A stretch of 64,000 nucleotides of DNA, from NCBI GenBank assembly GCA_963763365.1, contig CAVXOE010000009.1, positions 124,001 through 188,000 of the forward strand. The letters run 5' to 3'. Source of the DNA: VAZQ01 sp963763365 (GTDB lineage Bacteria; Pseudomonadota; Alphaproteobacteria; Rhizobiales; Xanthobacteraceae). Shown piece by piece: positions 1 to 8,837 of the stretch; position 1 is the first letter of the stretch, and every line of letters starts with the position of its first letter. A program made the position numbers and the translations under genes. The notes under the pieces are model-generated. The model was not told the DNA's origin, did not search any database, and was given only the letters and a program-made list of their open reading frames with translations.

Positions 1-1
1 C

Positions 2-886
2 GGCCGGCGGGTCATCGCGCTGGAGAATCCCGGCCGCAAGGGGCTCTCGGCCTGCGTCGGCTGGCTCTACACCGGGCTGCAGGTGATGCGGCCGGGCGAA
101 TTCGCCACCGCGCACAATCATGCCTCGGCGGCGTTGCGCTTCGTGATGGAAGGCGCGGGCGCCTATACGGTGGTCGACGGCCACAGGATGAGTTTCGACG
201 CCGGCGATTTCGTCATCACGCCGAACGGCACCTGGCACGACCACGGTGTCGAAGCAGGCGGCGAGACCACGATCTGGCAGGACGGCCTCGACATGCTGCT
301 GGTCAATCAGCTCGACGCCAATTTCTACGCGGTGCATCCCGAACACGTGCAGAAATCGAACTTTCCGGTGAACGATACCGCGTCGATCTACGGCGGGCCC
401 GGCCTGTTGCCGGTGGGCGGTGAAGCCTGGAGCAAGCCCTATTCACCCTTGCTCAAGTACCAGTGGGGCCCGACCTACGAGACGCTCACACGCGCCGCGC
501 AGGCGAGCGACGGCTCGCCCTACGACGGCATCATCATGCAATACGTCAACCCGGCGACCGGCGGGCCGGTGATGAAGACGCTCGGCGCCTGCATCCAGCT
601 CTTGAAGCCCGGCGAGCACACGCGCGCGCATCGGCACACCGGCTCGATCGTCTATAACGTCGCCAAGGGCGCCGGATATTCGATCATCGCCGGCCGGCGT
701 TTCGACTGGAAGAAGAACGATATCTTCGTCGTCCCGTCATGGGCCTGGCACGAACATGCCAACGCCTCCGAGCGCGAGGATGCGGTGCTGTTCTCGTTCA
801 ACGATCTGCCGTCGATGCACGCCCTCGGCCTCTATCGCGAGGAAGCTTATGGCGAACGCGATGGCCATCAGCAGGCCGTGCATTGA
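2..886 (+). CDS. Gentisate 1,2-dioxygenase-like bicupin protein (5' partial)
   Basis: The reading frame is open from the window edge, so the N terminus is missing. The first visible residues (RRVIALENPG) are typical of the start of the first cupin in gentisate 1,2-dioxygenases, which open gentisate to maleylpyruvate with Fe(II). Two cupin cores are visible: HNHASAALRFVMEG with a later TWHDHG, and HTRAHRHTGSIVYNV with a later WAWHEH. This is the internally duplicated bicupin layout of the family. A flavin hydroxylase, a decarboxylase and an extradiol dioxygenase lie a few kb downstream, which supports aromatic ring degradation. The exact substrate (gentisate, salicylate or 1-hydroxy-2-naphthoate) cannot be told from sequence. 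Confidence 0.8.
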   Translation, partial: GRRVIALENPGRKGLSACVGWLYTGLQVMRPGEFATAHNHASAALRFVMEGAGAYTVVDGHRMSFDAGDFVITPNGTWHDHGVEAGGETTIWQDGLDMLLVNQLDANFYAVHPEHVQKSNFPVNDTASIYGGPGLLPVGGEAWSKPYSPLLKYQWGPTYETLTRAAQASDGSPYDGIIMQYVNPATGGPVMKTLGACIQLLKPGEHTRAHRHTGSIVYNVAKGAGYSIIAGRRFDWKKNDIFVVPSWAWHEHANASEREDAVLFSFNDLPSMHALGLYREEAYGERDGHQQAVH

Positions 887-919
887 TGACATTAGGTGCT
901 TAGTCACGCTTCAGCCGGT

Positions 920-996
920 CGTCCTCCCGCGAAAGCGGGGACCCAGTTGTTTTGGACCAAGCAAGTACTGCGATTCCCGCTTGCGCGGGAATGACC
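920..996. repeat. Dispersed palindromic repeat, family B (copy 1)
   Basis: Two hairpin units face each other: CCCGCGAAAGCGGG, then about 30 bp on CCCGCTTGCGCGGG, ending in AATGACC. The same paired arrangement recurs at 9866-9932. It fills the gap between the dioxygenase and rnd. This is a REP-like element and no coding function is proposed. Confidence 0.75.
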
Positions 997-1052
997 GGAG
1001 TGGGTGGCGCGACGGGTGGAAATACCTGCCGCCGGCGCGAGCAGGTGCGACG

Positions 1053-1670
1053 ATGACCGTCCGTCTGCACCGCGGTGATCTTCCCGACCTGTCGCACTAC
1101 CGTGGCGCCGCCGTCGCGGTGGACACCGAAACCATGGGGCTCGATCCGCATCGCGACCGGTTATGCGTGGTGCAGCTATCGCCTGGCGACGGCTCGGCCG
1201 ATGTGGTGCAGATTCCAGCAGGCGCGACCACCGCGCCCAATCTGACGAAGCTTTTGGCCGACCGGTCGGTTCTCAAGATTTTTCATTTCGCCCGCTTCGA
1301 TCTCGGCGTCCTGCAAGAAGCGTTCGGCGTGATGCCGGGCCCGGTCTACTGCACCAAGATCGCCTCGCGCATCGCCCGCACCTACACGGACCGCCACGGC
1401 CTCAAGGATCTGGTGCGCGAACTGCTCGGCGTGGAGCTATCGAAGCAGCAGCAATCTTCCGATTGGGGCGCGGCGGACCTGACCGACGCCCAGGCGGCCT
1501 ACGCGGCCTCCGACGTGCTGCACCTGCACGCCCTGAAGGACAAGCTCGACGCCATGTTGAACCGGGAGGGCCGGGCCGGTCTGGCGGAGGCCTGCTTCCG
1601 TTTCCTGCCCGACCGGGTTTCTCTGGATTTGGCCGGATGGGCGGCTGAGGATATCTTTTCACATTCCTAA
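1053..1670 (+). CDS. rnd: Ribonuclease D (DEDDy 3'-5' exoribonuclease, short form)
   Basis: RNase D trims the 3' ends of tRNA precursors and other structured RNAs in the cytosol. The start at 1053 (MTVRLHRGDLP) is preferred because upstream frame-compatible codons run through the family B repeat. The DEDDy motifs are visible: Exo I in VDTETMGL, Exo II around FHFARFDLGVL, and Exo III in AYAASDVLHLHAL. At 205 residues it is the short alphaproteobacterial form, with the catalytic domain but no full HRDC repeats. It sits directly before lptC-lptA-lptB-rpoN, which is its usual place in this lineage. Confidence 0.92.
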   Translation: MTVRLHRGDLPDLSHYRGAAVAVDTETMGLDPHRDRLCVVQLSPGDGSADVVQIPAGATTAPNLTKLLADRSVLKIFHFARFDLGVLQEAFGVMPGPVYCTKIASRIARTYTDRHGLKDLVRELLGVELSKQQQSSDWGAADLTDAQAAYAASDVLHLHALKDKLDAMLNREGRAGLAEACFRFLPDRVSLDLAGWAAEDIFSHS

Positions 1671-1709
1671 GTTACTGAAGTTAAAAGAATTTTATAAAAA
1701 ATTTGTTTT

Positions 1710-1732
1710 ATGGCCTGCCCCGGGCAAGCCAT
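1710..1732. terminator. Stem-loop between rnd and lptC
   Basis: An imperfect inverted repeat (ATGGCCTGCC against GGGCAAGCCAT) follows an AT-rich stretch downstream of the rnd stop. There is no T-run after the stem, so termination is only one possibility. The AT-rich tract at about 1675-1710 could also belong to the lptC promoter. Confidence 0.3.
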
Positions 1733-1823
1733 ATTTGTAGACGACTGTTGCAAGACGAAGGTGGGGTACTAAGGCTAGGGGGCTGCCTGATTCGTTTCGG
1801 GCGGCAGGCTGGGGACCAAAATC

Positions 1824-2534
1824 GTGACCGTCGTTTCTAACATCGACGAACGCGGACCGGCCGTTTTCAATGTGGCCAGTCGCGGAAGTGACGACCGCCT
1901 CTATCGTGCTGCGGTGCGTCATAGCCGTTGGGTGCGCGTTTTCCGCGTAATGGTCCCGCTCGGCGTGGTGTTGGTGGTGGGCGGCGCCGTCGCCTACACG
2001 ACCCTGATGAAGCCGCTGCGCGCGCTCGCCAAGATCCCGATCGACATCGGGAACCTGGTGGTATCCGGAACCAAGATCACCATGCAGCAGCCGCGCATCG
2101 CCGGATTCACCAGCGACCGGCGCCAGTATGAGTTGACCGCGCAGGCCGCCGCTCGCGATCTGCTCGCGCCCGACGTCGTCGAGTTGCAGGGCCTGCACGC
2201 CACCATGGAGATGCAGGACAAGGTCACGTTCAAGACGACCGCGAAGAACGGCCTCTATGACACCAAGACCGAGTTGCTCACGCTCGCCGACAACGTTCAC
2301 GTGACCACGTCGTCCGGCTATGAGGCCAAGCTCGCCGAGGCCGTGGTCGACATTCGCGGCGGCAAGATCACCTCCGACAAGCCGGTCGAGGTAAAATCGT
2401 TCGAATGGCTGGTGAAGTCGAACCGGATGGAGATCACCGAGTCCGGCGACGTCGTCAAGTTCGAGCGGGGCGTGTCCGTGACGATCGAAGGCGAAACAGC
2501 CGTTCGATTCGACGCCGCGGTGCGCACGCGATGA
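1824..2534 (+). CDS. lptC: LPS export ABC transporter periplasmic protein LptC
   Basis: LptC is the inner-membrane anchored bridge that takes lipopolysaccharide from LptB2FG and hands it to LptA. The 236-residue product has a cytoplasmic N terminus of about 44 residues, one hydrophobic segment at about 45-65 (VMVPLGVVLVVGGAVAY), and a periplasmic beta-rich domain with the jellyroll pattern (YELTAQAA, VTFKTTAKNGLYD, LLTLADNVHVTT). The gene is followed by lptA with a 4-nt ATGA overlap, so the two are translationally coupled. The long N-terminal tail is usual for alphaproteobacterial LptC. Confidence 0.9.
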   Translation: MTVVSNIDERGPAVFNVASRGSDDRLYRAAVRHSRWVRVFRVMVPLGVVLVVGGAVAYTTLMKPLRALAKIPIDIGNLVVSGTKITMQQPRIAGFTSDRRQYELTAQAAARDLLAPDVVELQGLHATMEMQDKVTFKTTAKNGLYDTKTELLTLADNVHVTTSSGYEAKLAEAVVDIRGGKITSDKPVEVKSFEWLVKSNRMEITESGDVVKFERGVSVTIEGETAVRFDAAVRTR

Positions 2535-3121
2535 ACGAGTGCATGACCACGCGTGAAATCCGGCGCATCGCAGTCGCGGCACTGGCGGCTTTGCTCCTGC
2601 TCGCGGCCGCGCCGGCGAGTGCCCAGAAGGCACAGAATCAAGGGCCGCCGAACGCCCTGCAAGGCTTCTCGCAGAACCGCAACGAGCCGGTGAAGATCCA
2701 AGCCGCGTCGCTCGAAGTGCGCGACAAGGACCGCATGGCGACGTTTACGGGCGACGTGCATGTGGTGCAGGGCGACACCGAGATGCGCTGCAAGGCGCTG
2801 GTCGTATTCTACGACGAGGATCCCAACGCCAAGGGCGCCAAGTCCTCCGATGCCGGCAAGCAAATCCGCAAGATCGAAGCCAAGGGCGGCGTCACGGTGA
2901 CGCAGAAGGAGCAGAACGCCTCCGGCGACAGCGGCATCTTCGACATGGGCGCGAACACCGTCACGCTGATCGGCAACGTGATCGTGACGCGCGGCACCGA
3001 CGTGATCCGCGGTCAGCGGCTGCTCGTCAATCTGGAGACCGGCGTGACAAAATTCGACGGTACCGGACGAGTGGAGGCCTTGATCAATCCGAGCAGTGCG
3101 CGCAGCGCCGAGAAAAAATGA
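2531..3121 (+). CDS. lptA: LPS transport periplasmic protein LptA
   Basis: LptA forms the periplasmic beta-jellyroll bridge that carries LPS to the outer membrane. The start at 2531 overlaps the lptC stop (ATGA); the longer open frame upstream only shadows lptC. A Sec signal peptide spans about residues 1-32 (hydrophobic core VAALAALLLLAAAPASA). The OstA-like core follows: PVKIQAASLEVRDKDRMATF, GDVHVVQGDTEMRCKAL, VIVTRGTDVIRG and KFDGTGRVEAL. The product has 196 residues. Confidence 0.92.
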   Translation: MNECMTTREIRRIAVAALAALLLLAAAPASAQKAQNQGPPNALQGFSQNRNEPVKIQAASLEVRDKDRMATFTGDVHVVQGDTEMRCKALVVFYDEDPNAKGAKSSDAGKQIRKIEAKGGVTVTQKEQNASGDSGIFDMGANTVTLIGNVIVTRGTDVIRGQRLLVNLETGVTKFDGTGRVEALINPSSARSAEKK

Positions 3122-3314
3122 CGCGGCGTGGCCAGCGGACCCGTGCTGCCGCGGTAAGCCTTTACGATCTACCAGAGGCCGAAAATCGGGATTCGCGACA
3201 CGCGCCACTGCACGAAGGGCAGCCCGGCGGGTGTGACATTGTTGCAGCAAGGCGCGATACCCATTTGAATCGGCTAGTATCGCCCGGCGCCGCCGTAGGC
3301 GGCCCGGAACCGAT

Positions 3315-4256
3315 GTGTTCGAGGCAGGCGTGATCAGCATCCTGACGATGTTCCGACAGCGGCGCCTGCCTCGCCAAGCGAAACAGGCCAACGGCGGCTG
3401 GCAGGAGAAGATCGGTCTCAACGGCTTCGGTGGCGATGGCACCACGGTCGATGCTCGCCGCGAGTCCGCCAAAGCCGCCCAAATCAGGCAGCGCCAGCAA
3501 CGGGAAGAGCCCAAAGCCACCAAGCCGGTCCGCGACAACTATCTCGCGGCCCACGGCCTGGAGAAAAGCTACGGCGGGCGCAAGGTGGTCAAAGACGTCA
3601 GTGTCTACGTCCGGCGAGGCGAGGCGGTCGGATTGCTGGGACCGAACGGCGCCGGCAAGACCACCGCATTCTACATGATCACCGGTCTGGTCAAGGCGGA
3701 TAACGGCATCGTCGAGCTCGACGGCTACAACGTCACCAGTCTGCCGATGTACCAGCGGGCGAGGCTTGGCATCGGCTATCTGCCGCAGGAAGCCTCGATC
3801 TTCCGCGGCCTCAATGTCGAGGACAACATCCGGTCGGTGCTCGAGGTCGTGGAGCCGAACCGGCGCCGGCGCGAAGCCGACCTCAATGCACTGCTCGAAG
3901 AATTCGGCATCACGAAGCACCGCAAGACGCCGTCGATCGCGCTATCCGGCGGCGAGCGGCGGCGGGTCGAGATTGCGCGCGCGCTGGCAAGCCGGCCGAG
4001 CTACATGCTGCTCGACGAACCGTTCGCCGGCATCGATCCGAAGGCCGTCTGGGATATTCAGAAGCTGGTCCGGCATCTGACCAACCGCGGGATCGGCGTG
4101 CTCATCACCGACCACAACGTCCGCGAGACGCTGGCACTCACCGACCGATCCTACGTGATTTATTCGGGTGAAGTGCTGATGGAAGGCCGCCAGGAGGATA
4201 TCGTCAACGATCCCGAGGTGCGGCGGCTTTATCTCGGCGAGGATTTCCGCCCTTAG
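3315..4256 (+). CDS. lptB: LPS export ABC transporter ATP-binding protein LptB
   Basis: LptB is the cytoplasmic ATPase that powers LPS extraction by LptFG. All ABC motifs are visible: Walker A GPNGAGKTT (residues 109-117), signature LSGGERRR, Walker B YMLLDEPFAGIDP and the H-loop in LITDHNVRETL. The GTG start at 3315 gives a basic, low-complexity extension of about 75 residues before the ABC domain, which is normal in Bradyrhizobium-like LptB; an ATG at 3348 is an alternative. A 193-bp gap separates it from lptA, so it may have its own promoter. rpoN follows, as in most Proteobacteria. Confidence 0.93.
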   Translation: MFEAGVISILTMFRQRRLPRQAKQANGGWQEKIGLNGFGGDGTTVDARRESAKAAQIRQRQQREEPKATKPVRDNYLAAHGLEKSYGGRKVVKDVSVYVRRGEAVGLLGPNGAGKTTAFYMITGLVKADNGIVELDGYNVTSLPMYQRARLGIGYLPQEASIFRGLNVEDNIRSVLEVVEPNRRRREADLNALLEEFGITKHRKTPSIALSGGERRRVEIARALASRPSYMLLDEPFAGIDPKAVWDIQKLVRHLTNRGIGVLITDHNVRETLALTDRSYVIYSGEVLMEGRQEDIVNDPEVRRLYLGEDFRP

Positions 4257-4433
4257 TCGACTAGGCGATCGCCCAGCCACATCGAGATCGAATTAGGCCT
4301 ATTTCGGCTCGTCCGAACGGCGTCGGCCAGCGAATTTCCGGCCAATCCCCGCAATTAACGCACCGCCGAAGAAACTGTATACACCGGCCGCAGAACCGGA
4401 TAAGCAAGAATCGGACCATCTAACCAGTACATC

Positions 4434-5957
4434 ATGGCGATTACCCAAAGACTCGAAATCCGGCAGAGCCACGCGCTCGTGATGACGCCGCAGCTGATGC
4501 AAGCCATCAAGCTGCTGCAGCTCTCAAATCTGGACCTCTCCGCCTACGTGGACGGAGAGCTTGAGCGAAATCCCCTGCTTGAGCGGACCGGGGAAGCCGA
4601 TGGCGTCCCCTCGCCACCGGTGGAGGGCGAGGCCGCACAAGCTGCGGATTCCGCGACGGCGGATTGGTCGGATGGTCCGGTTGCCGACAATCGCGCGGAC
4701 ACGGAACGTCCAGGCCTTGACGATGTGCCGCCCGCCGACGCCGACGCGACGGCCTCACGATCGAACGCGGAAGCGACCCCGGGCTATTCCGAATGGGCCG
4801 GCGCAGGTACCAGCCGGCGCGAGGACGGCGACTATAACCTCGAAGCCTTCGTCGCCGCCGAAACCACGCTTGCCGATCACCTGGCGGAACAACTGGCCTT
4901 GGCGGTGGCGGACCCGGCACGCCGCATGATTGGTCAATATCTCATCAACATGGTCGACGAGGCCGGCTACCTCGTGGGCGACCTCGCGCAGGTCGGCGAA
5001 AAGCTTGGCGCATCGCAGTCCGAGACCGAAGCCGTTCTCGCCATCCTGCAAGGCTTCGATCCCGCCGGCGTGGGCGCACGCAATCTTACCGAATGCCTCG
5101 CGATCCAGCTTCGCGAGCGCGACCGTTTCGACCCCGCCATGCAGGCGCTGGTTGGTCATTTAGACTTGCTCGCTCGGCGGGATCTCGCTGCGCTGCGTAA
5201 GATCTGCGGGGTCGGGGACGAAGACCTGACCGACATGATCGCGGAAATCCGCCAGCTCAACCCGAAGCCCGGCCTGGCGTTCGGTTCGACACTTGTGCAG
5301 CCGATCGTACCGGATGTGTTCGTCCGTCCGGGACCGGACGGTGGCTGGCTGATCGAGCTCAATTCCGACACCCTGCCGAAGGTCCTGGTCAATCAGAGCT
5401 ACCATGCCGAGGTCGCCAAGGTCGCCAAGAGCGACAAGGACAAGACCTACCTGGCCGATTGCCTGCAGACCGCCACCTGGCTGATCCGGGCGCTCGACCA
5501 GCGAGCCAAGACCATCCTGAAGGTGGCGACCGAGATCGTGCGGCAGCAGGACGCATTCTTCGCCCATGGCGTCCGGCACCTGCGTCCGCTCAACCTGAAG
5601 ACCATCGCGGATGCCATCAGCATGCACGAATCGACGGTTTCGCGCGTCACCGCCAACAAATACATGGCGACCAACCGTGGCATCTTCGAATTGAAGTACT
5701 TCTTCACTTCGGCCATCGCGGCGGCGAATGGCGGCGAGGCGCACTCTGCGGAGGCCGTTCGCTACCGCATCAAGCAGTTGATCGACGCCGAGAATCCCGG
5801 GCAGGTGCTCTCGGACGACGTGATTGTCGACATGCTGCGCACCGCGGGCATCGACATCGCCCGGCGAACCGTTGCAAAATACCGGGAAGCGATGCGAATT
5901 CCGTCATCGGTCCAGCGCCGGCGTGAGAAGCTGTCGCTCATGGGCGCAATGTCCTGA
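4434..5957 (+). CDS. rpoN: RNA polymerase sigma-54 factor RpoN
   Basis: Sigma-54 directs RNA polymerase to -24/-12 promoters and needs enhancer-binding AAA+ activators. Region I is recognisable at the N terminus (QSHALVMTPQLMQAIKLLQ, then ERNPLLER), followed by an acidic, poorly conserved region II. The core-binding and DNA-binding parts follow, with the helix-turn-helix around LKTIADAISMHESTVSRVT. The RpoN box is at the C terminus (ARRTVAKYREAMRIPSS). The length of 507 residues is normal. It lies between lptB and hpf/ptsN, the standard nitrogen-PTS neighbourhood. Confidence 0.95.
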   Translation: MAITQRLEIRQSHALVMTPQLMQAIKLLQLSNLDLSAYVDGELERNPLLERTGEADGVPSPPVEGEAAQAADSATADWSDGPVADNRADTERPGLDDVPPADADATASRSNAEATPGYSEWAGAGTSRREDGDYNLEAFVAAETTLADHLAEQLALAVADPARRMIGQYLINMVDEAGYLVGDLAQVGEKLGASQSETEAVLAILQGFDPAGVGARNLTECLAIQLRERDRFDPAMQALVGHLDLLARRDLAALRKICGVGDEDLTDMIAEIRQLNPKPGLAFGSTLVQPIVPDVFVRPGPDGGWLIELNSDTLPKVLVNQSYHAEVAKVAKSDKDKTYLADCLQTATWLIRALDQRAKTILKVATEIVRQQDAFFAHGVRHLRPLNLKTIADAISMHESTVSRVTANKYMATNRGIFELKYFFTSAIAAANGGEAHSAEAVRYRIKQLIDAENPGQVLSDDVIVDMLRTAGIDIARRTVAKYREAMRIPSSVQRRREKLSLMGAMS

Positions 5958-6133
5958 AGACCCGCGAACCGCGCATCGCCTGTGACATTCCGCTTGTGTC
6001 CGGGGACGGGCGGCGGTCTGGCGTTCGAGAAGACGAACCCATATGTGCAAAGGGAGACGGCGCTAAGGGGTAAAGGCTGACTTGGATCGTCAACCGGGCA
6101 GATCATCGCTCGGGTGGATCATCGGAGGCCGTT

Positions 6134-6727
6134 ATGTCGTTTCGTGTCTCGGGTAAGAACATCGACATCGGTGAGGCCCTGCGGAACCGCGTCAATGCGC
6201 GGATCGCCGAAGCCACGGGCAAATATTTCGACGGCGGCTTTTCCGGCCACGTGACTGTCGGCAAGGAAGGTTTCGGCTTCCGCACCGAATGCGTGATCCA
6301 CCTCGATTCCGGCATCATGCTCGAGGCGGAAGCCGTCGCGGCCGACGCCTATGCGAGCGCCGAGCAGGCCGCGATCAGAATCGAAAAACGGCTGCGCCGT
6401 TACAAACGCCGCCTGAAGGATCATCAGTCGGCGCGCTCCAACGGCAATGCGGCGGAGCCGATCCCGATCGATGCGCCGAGCTACGTGATCGCCGCGCCCG
6501 AGCACGACGAGGAGGTGGCCGAGTGGAATCCGGTCATCATCGCCGAGACGACGACGACGTTGAAGCGCCAGTCGGTCAGCGAAGCGGTGATGGAACTCGA
6601 CATGCGCGGCGCCACCGTCGTGGTGTTTCGGCACGCTGGACACGGCCGCATCAATCTGGTTTACCGCCGCGCGGATGGTCACATTGGCTGGATCGATCCG
6701 CCCACACTCGAACAGGACGCCCATTGA
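6134..6727 (+). CDS. hpf: Ribosome hibernation promoting factor, long form
   Basis: This factor inactivates ribosomes in stationary phase by driving dimerisation. The N-terminal S30AE domain covers about residues 1-105 (MSFRVSGKNIDIGEALRNRV to the basic KRLRRYKRRLKDH). A linker leads to the C-terminal dimerisation domain at about 135-192 (VSEAVMELDMRGATVVVFRH, GRINLVYRRADGHIGWIDP). The presence of both domains in 197 residues identifies the long form, the usual one in alphaproteobacteria. A clear Shine-Dalgarno (GGAGGC) precedes the ATG. It lies between rpoN and ptsN. Confidence 0.93.
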   Translation: MSFRVSGKNIDIGEALRNRVNARIAEATGKYFDGGFSGHVTVGKEGFGFRTECVIHLDSGIMLEAEAVAADAYASAEQAAIRIEKRLRRYKRRLKDHQSARSNGNAAEPIPIDAPSYVIAAPEHDEEVAEWNPVIIAETTTTLKRQSVSEAVMELDMRGATVVVFRHAGHGRINLVYRRADGHIGWIDPPTLEQDAH

Positions 6728-6809
6728 CCGGGCGGAAGCCGCTCCTTATGGTCCGCCGCCCTTGGCGACGCCCATTCCGCTGAGCTTCCGGATCGCTGGA
6801 ACAAGGTCT

Positions 6810-7271
6810 ATGCTGCTCACCGATCTCGTCGCGCCCAATGCCATCATTCCCGCGCTAAAAGTCACCAGCAAGAAGCAGGTGCTGGCGGAGCTTTCCGCCA
6901 GGGCGGCCGACCTGTCCGGGCAGAACGAGCGCGCCATTCTGGAGATATTGCAACAGCGAGAAAAGCTCGGCTCGACCGGTGTCGGCAACGGCATCGCCAT
7001 TCCGCACGGCAAGCTGCCTAAGCTCGGCAAGCTGTTCGGGCTGTTTGCGCGGCTCGAACGCCCGGTCGATTTCGAGGCGCTCGACGGACTGGGGGTCGAC
7101 CTCGTGTTCCTGCTGCTCGCGCCGGAGGGCGCCGGCGCCGACCACCTCAAGGCGCTGGCGCGGGTGGCGCGGCTCCTGCGCGATGTAGACGTGGCGCGCA
7201 AGCTGCGCGATTCGCGCGATGCCGAAGCGCTCTACGCGGTTCTCGCCATGCCGTCGGCGAGCGCGGCGTAG
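6810..7271 (+). CDS. ptsN: PTS IIA-like nitrogen regulatory protein PtsN
   Basis: PtsN (EIIA-Ntr) is the last phosphate acceptor of the nitrogen-related phosphotransferase system and regulates potassium uptake, the stringent response and carbon-nitrogen balance by protein contact. The 153-residue product begins MLLTDLVAPNAI. The phosphorylated histidine is His66 in GIAIPHGKL, followed by the typical VDFEALDGLGVDLVFLLLAPE segment. The start at 6810 was chosen because the EIIA fold begins there and the open frame upstream overlaps hpf. Confidence 0.93.
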   Translation: MLLTDLVAPNAIIPALKVTSKKQVLAELSARAADLSGQNERAILEILQQREKLGSTGVGNGIAIPHGKLPKLGKLFGLFARLERPVDFEALDGLGVDLVFLLLAPEGAGADHLKALARVARLLRDVDVARKLRDSRDAEALYAVLAMPSASAA

Positions 7272-7306
7272 ATTATTTTCTTTGCAATCGCGCCTGGTCC
7301 ACAGCC

Positions 7307-7423
7307 CTCATGCTGAGAGCGTGTGAATCTATTCGACTTCTGCGATTTTTGGCCTCGTAAGTCATTGATTTGACTCATGCCAAAATCGCCAAAATCGAAA
7401 GATTCACAGCCTCTCAGGATGAG
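7307..7423. repeat. Large imperfect palindrome between convergent genes
   Basis: The whole 117-bp stretch folds on itself. CTCATGCTGAGAG at the left edge pairs with CTCTCAGGATGAG at the right edge, GTGTGAATC pairs with GATTCACAG, GCGATTTTTGGC pairs with GCCAAAATCGC, and the centre is a small AGTCA/TGACT stem. It lies between the convergent ends of ptsN and the flavin hydroxylase, where it could end transcription in both directions. The symmetry over the full length also fits a small transposable palindrome. Confidence 0.7.
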
Positions 7424-7452
7424 ATTCAGTGCGAGCGGCGCGACCCGCGAAC

Positions 7453-8688
7453 TCACTCCACCGCGTTGGCGATACGCAGGCTGTCGAACAGCGAGGAGCG
7501 GTAGAGGAACTGCTTGTGCAGTTTCACATCCTCCGAGATGCGGCGCAGATCGTCGAGGTGCTCCTGCCGCTTCACCGGATCCTTCTCTTCAAGCTTGTTC
7601 TTGTTCTGGATGGTCTGCGCCTGCACGAAATCCACCTGCGCCTTGCGCCGCTGACGTGTGTAGCGGTCGAACACGCTCGCCTCCGCGCGGTCGAACCAGA
7701 CATCGGCGAGCTTGTCGGCGAGGTTGATGGCGTCGTGGATGCCACCGTTCATGCCCATGCCGCCGATCGGATTGTTGACATGTGCGCTGTCGCCGGCGAG
7801 CAGCACGCGTCCCAGGTTGAATGTCTTGGCGACGCGCTGATGCACCGCATAGAGCGCGTGATAAGGGATGTCGTAGTCGCCGCTCTTGGGATGGATACCT
7901 TGCAGGCGGCGCTGCACACCTTCCGGGCTCATCGCCTCCTCGTCGGTCTCGTGCGTCGGCACCGGGAACACACCGCGCCAGATGCCGGGCGGGCCGTAGC
8001 CTTTCACCTTGAACAGGTTGAGCCACTCCTCGGGATCGAAGAAGTAGTTGCGCGTGCAAAGGTTCGGGTTGGCGGCCAGGAGATCGAACGTAGTACCGAT
8101 CTTGATGAAGCGTTCCGGCCAGGTGAAGCCCTCGAACTCGATGCCGGCGAGCTTGCGTACCGCGCTCGAGCCGCCGTCGGTGCCGATAATGTAGCGCCCG
8201 CGCAGCGTCTCGGTCTCGCCGGCTCCGTTGGTGACCGTCGCTGTGACGCAATCGGCGTCTTGCGCAAGACCAGTGAGCTTGGTGGAGAAACGAACATCCG
8301 CGATGCCGGTCGCGGCGATGTGTGGCAGAGCTGCGTGCACCAGCTTGTACTGCTCCCATTGCAGCACATACGGATACGGCACTTCACCTTCCAGCAGGCT
8401 GATGTCGAAGACGGCATGGAGTTCGCCGGTGGCGCGGTCGCGGAAATGAAACAGCGGCGCCGACATGCCGCCTGACGCGTCATCGGAGAACGCCTCTTTT
8501 TCGAGCCCGAGATCGACCAGCATTTCGACAGTCGGCGGGTGAACCGTGGCGGCGCGCTGGTCCTCGGCTGCGTCCGGAAGCTGCTCAATGAGCGTGACCG
8601 GAATGCCTTTCTTGGCAAGCGCGAGCGTCGTGACCGCTCCGACCGGCCCGGCCCCTACCACGATCACGCGATTGTCGTTTTGTGTCAT
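7453..8688 (-). CDS. FAD-dependent aromatic hydroxylase (PheA/TfdB, MhpA-like)
   Basis: This is a class A flavoprotein monooxygenase, which uses NAD(P)H and O2 to hydroxylate phenolic rings. The start at 8688 (MTQNDNRVIVVGAGPVGAV) places the Rossmann GxGxxG motif within 20 residues of the N terminus; the longer frame upstream is an artefact of a palindromic repeat at 8733-8822. The second FAD/NADPH motif is IIGTDGGSSAVRK and the third FAD motif is GRVLLAGDSAHVNNPIGGMG. At 411 residues it lacks the long C-terminal thioredoxin-like domain of phenol hydroxylases. Its neighbours are ring-cleavage and decarboxylase genes, so a substituted benzoate or phenylpropanoid is a reasonable guess. Confidence 0.85.
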   Translation of the reverse strand: MTQNDNRVIVVGAGPVGAVTTLALAKKGIPVTLIEQLPDAAEDQRAATVHPPTVEMLVDLGLEKEAFSDDASGGMSAPLFHFRDRATGELHAVFDISLLEGEVPYPYVLQWEQYKLVHAALPHIAATGIADVRFSTKLTGLAQDADCVTATVTNGAGETETLRGRYIIGTDGGSSAVRKLAGIEFEGFTWPERFIKIGTTFDLLAANPNLCTRNYFFDPEEWLNLFKVKGYGPPGIWRGVFPVPTHETDEEAMSPEGVQRRLQGIHPKSGDYDIPYHALYAVHQRVAKTFNLGRVLLAGDSAHVNNPIGGMGMNGGIHDAINLADKLADVWFDRAEASVFDRYTRQRRKAQVDFVQAQTIQNKNKLEEKDPVKRQEHLDDLRRISEDVKLHKQFLYRSSLFDSLRIANAVE

Positions 8689-8732
8689 CTTGCCAACATA
8701 CCTGCAGATTGAATTGTACGCGAGACCATCCG

Positions 8733-8822
8733 CGTCATGCCCGGACTTGCTCCGGGCATCCACGTCTTTCTTCTCCCCAACAAGACAAGACGTGGATGGC
8801 CGTGACAAGCACGGCCATGACG
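8733..8822. repeat. Dispersed palindromic repeat, family A (copy 1)
   Basis: The element begins CGTCATGCCCGG and ends CGGCCATGACG, with an inner GACGTGGAT/ATCCACGTC pair, so it folds into a long hairpin with side stems. Copies are at 20186, 22134, 43894 and 54071. It lies immediately upstream of the flavin hydroxylase start. Confidence 0.85.
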
Positions 8823-8837
8823 AAAGGACAGATCTGC

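Noticed and set aside
3315..3540. Long N-terminal extension of LptB considered as a fusion domain
   Set aside because: The segment is low-complexity and basic, and similar extensions are usual for LptB in this lineage; no domain is visible.
8689..8808. 40-codon N-terminal extension of the flavin hydroxylase
   Set aside because: The extension is translated palindromic repeat; the flavin motif is at the N terminus when 8688 is used.
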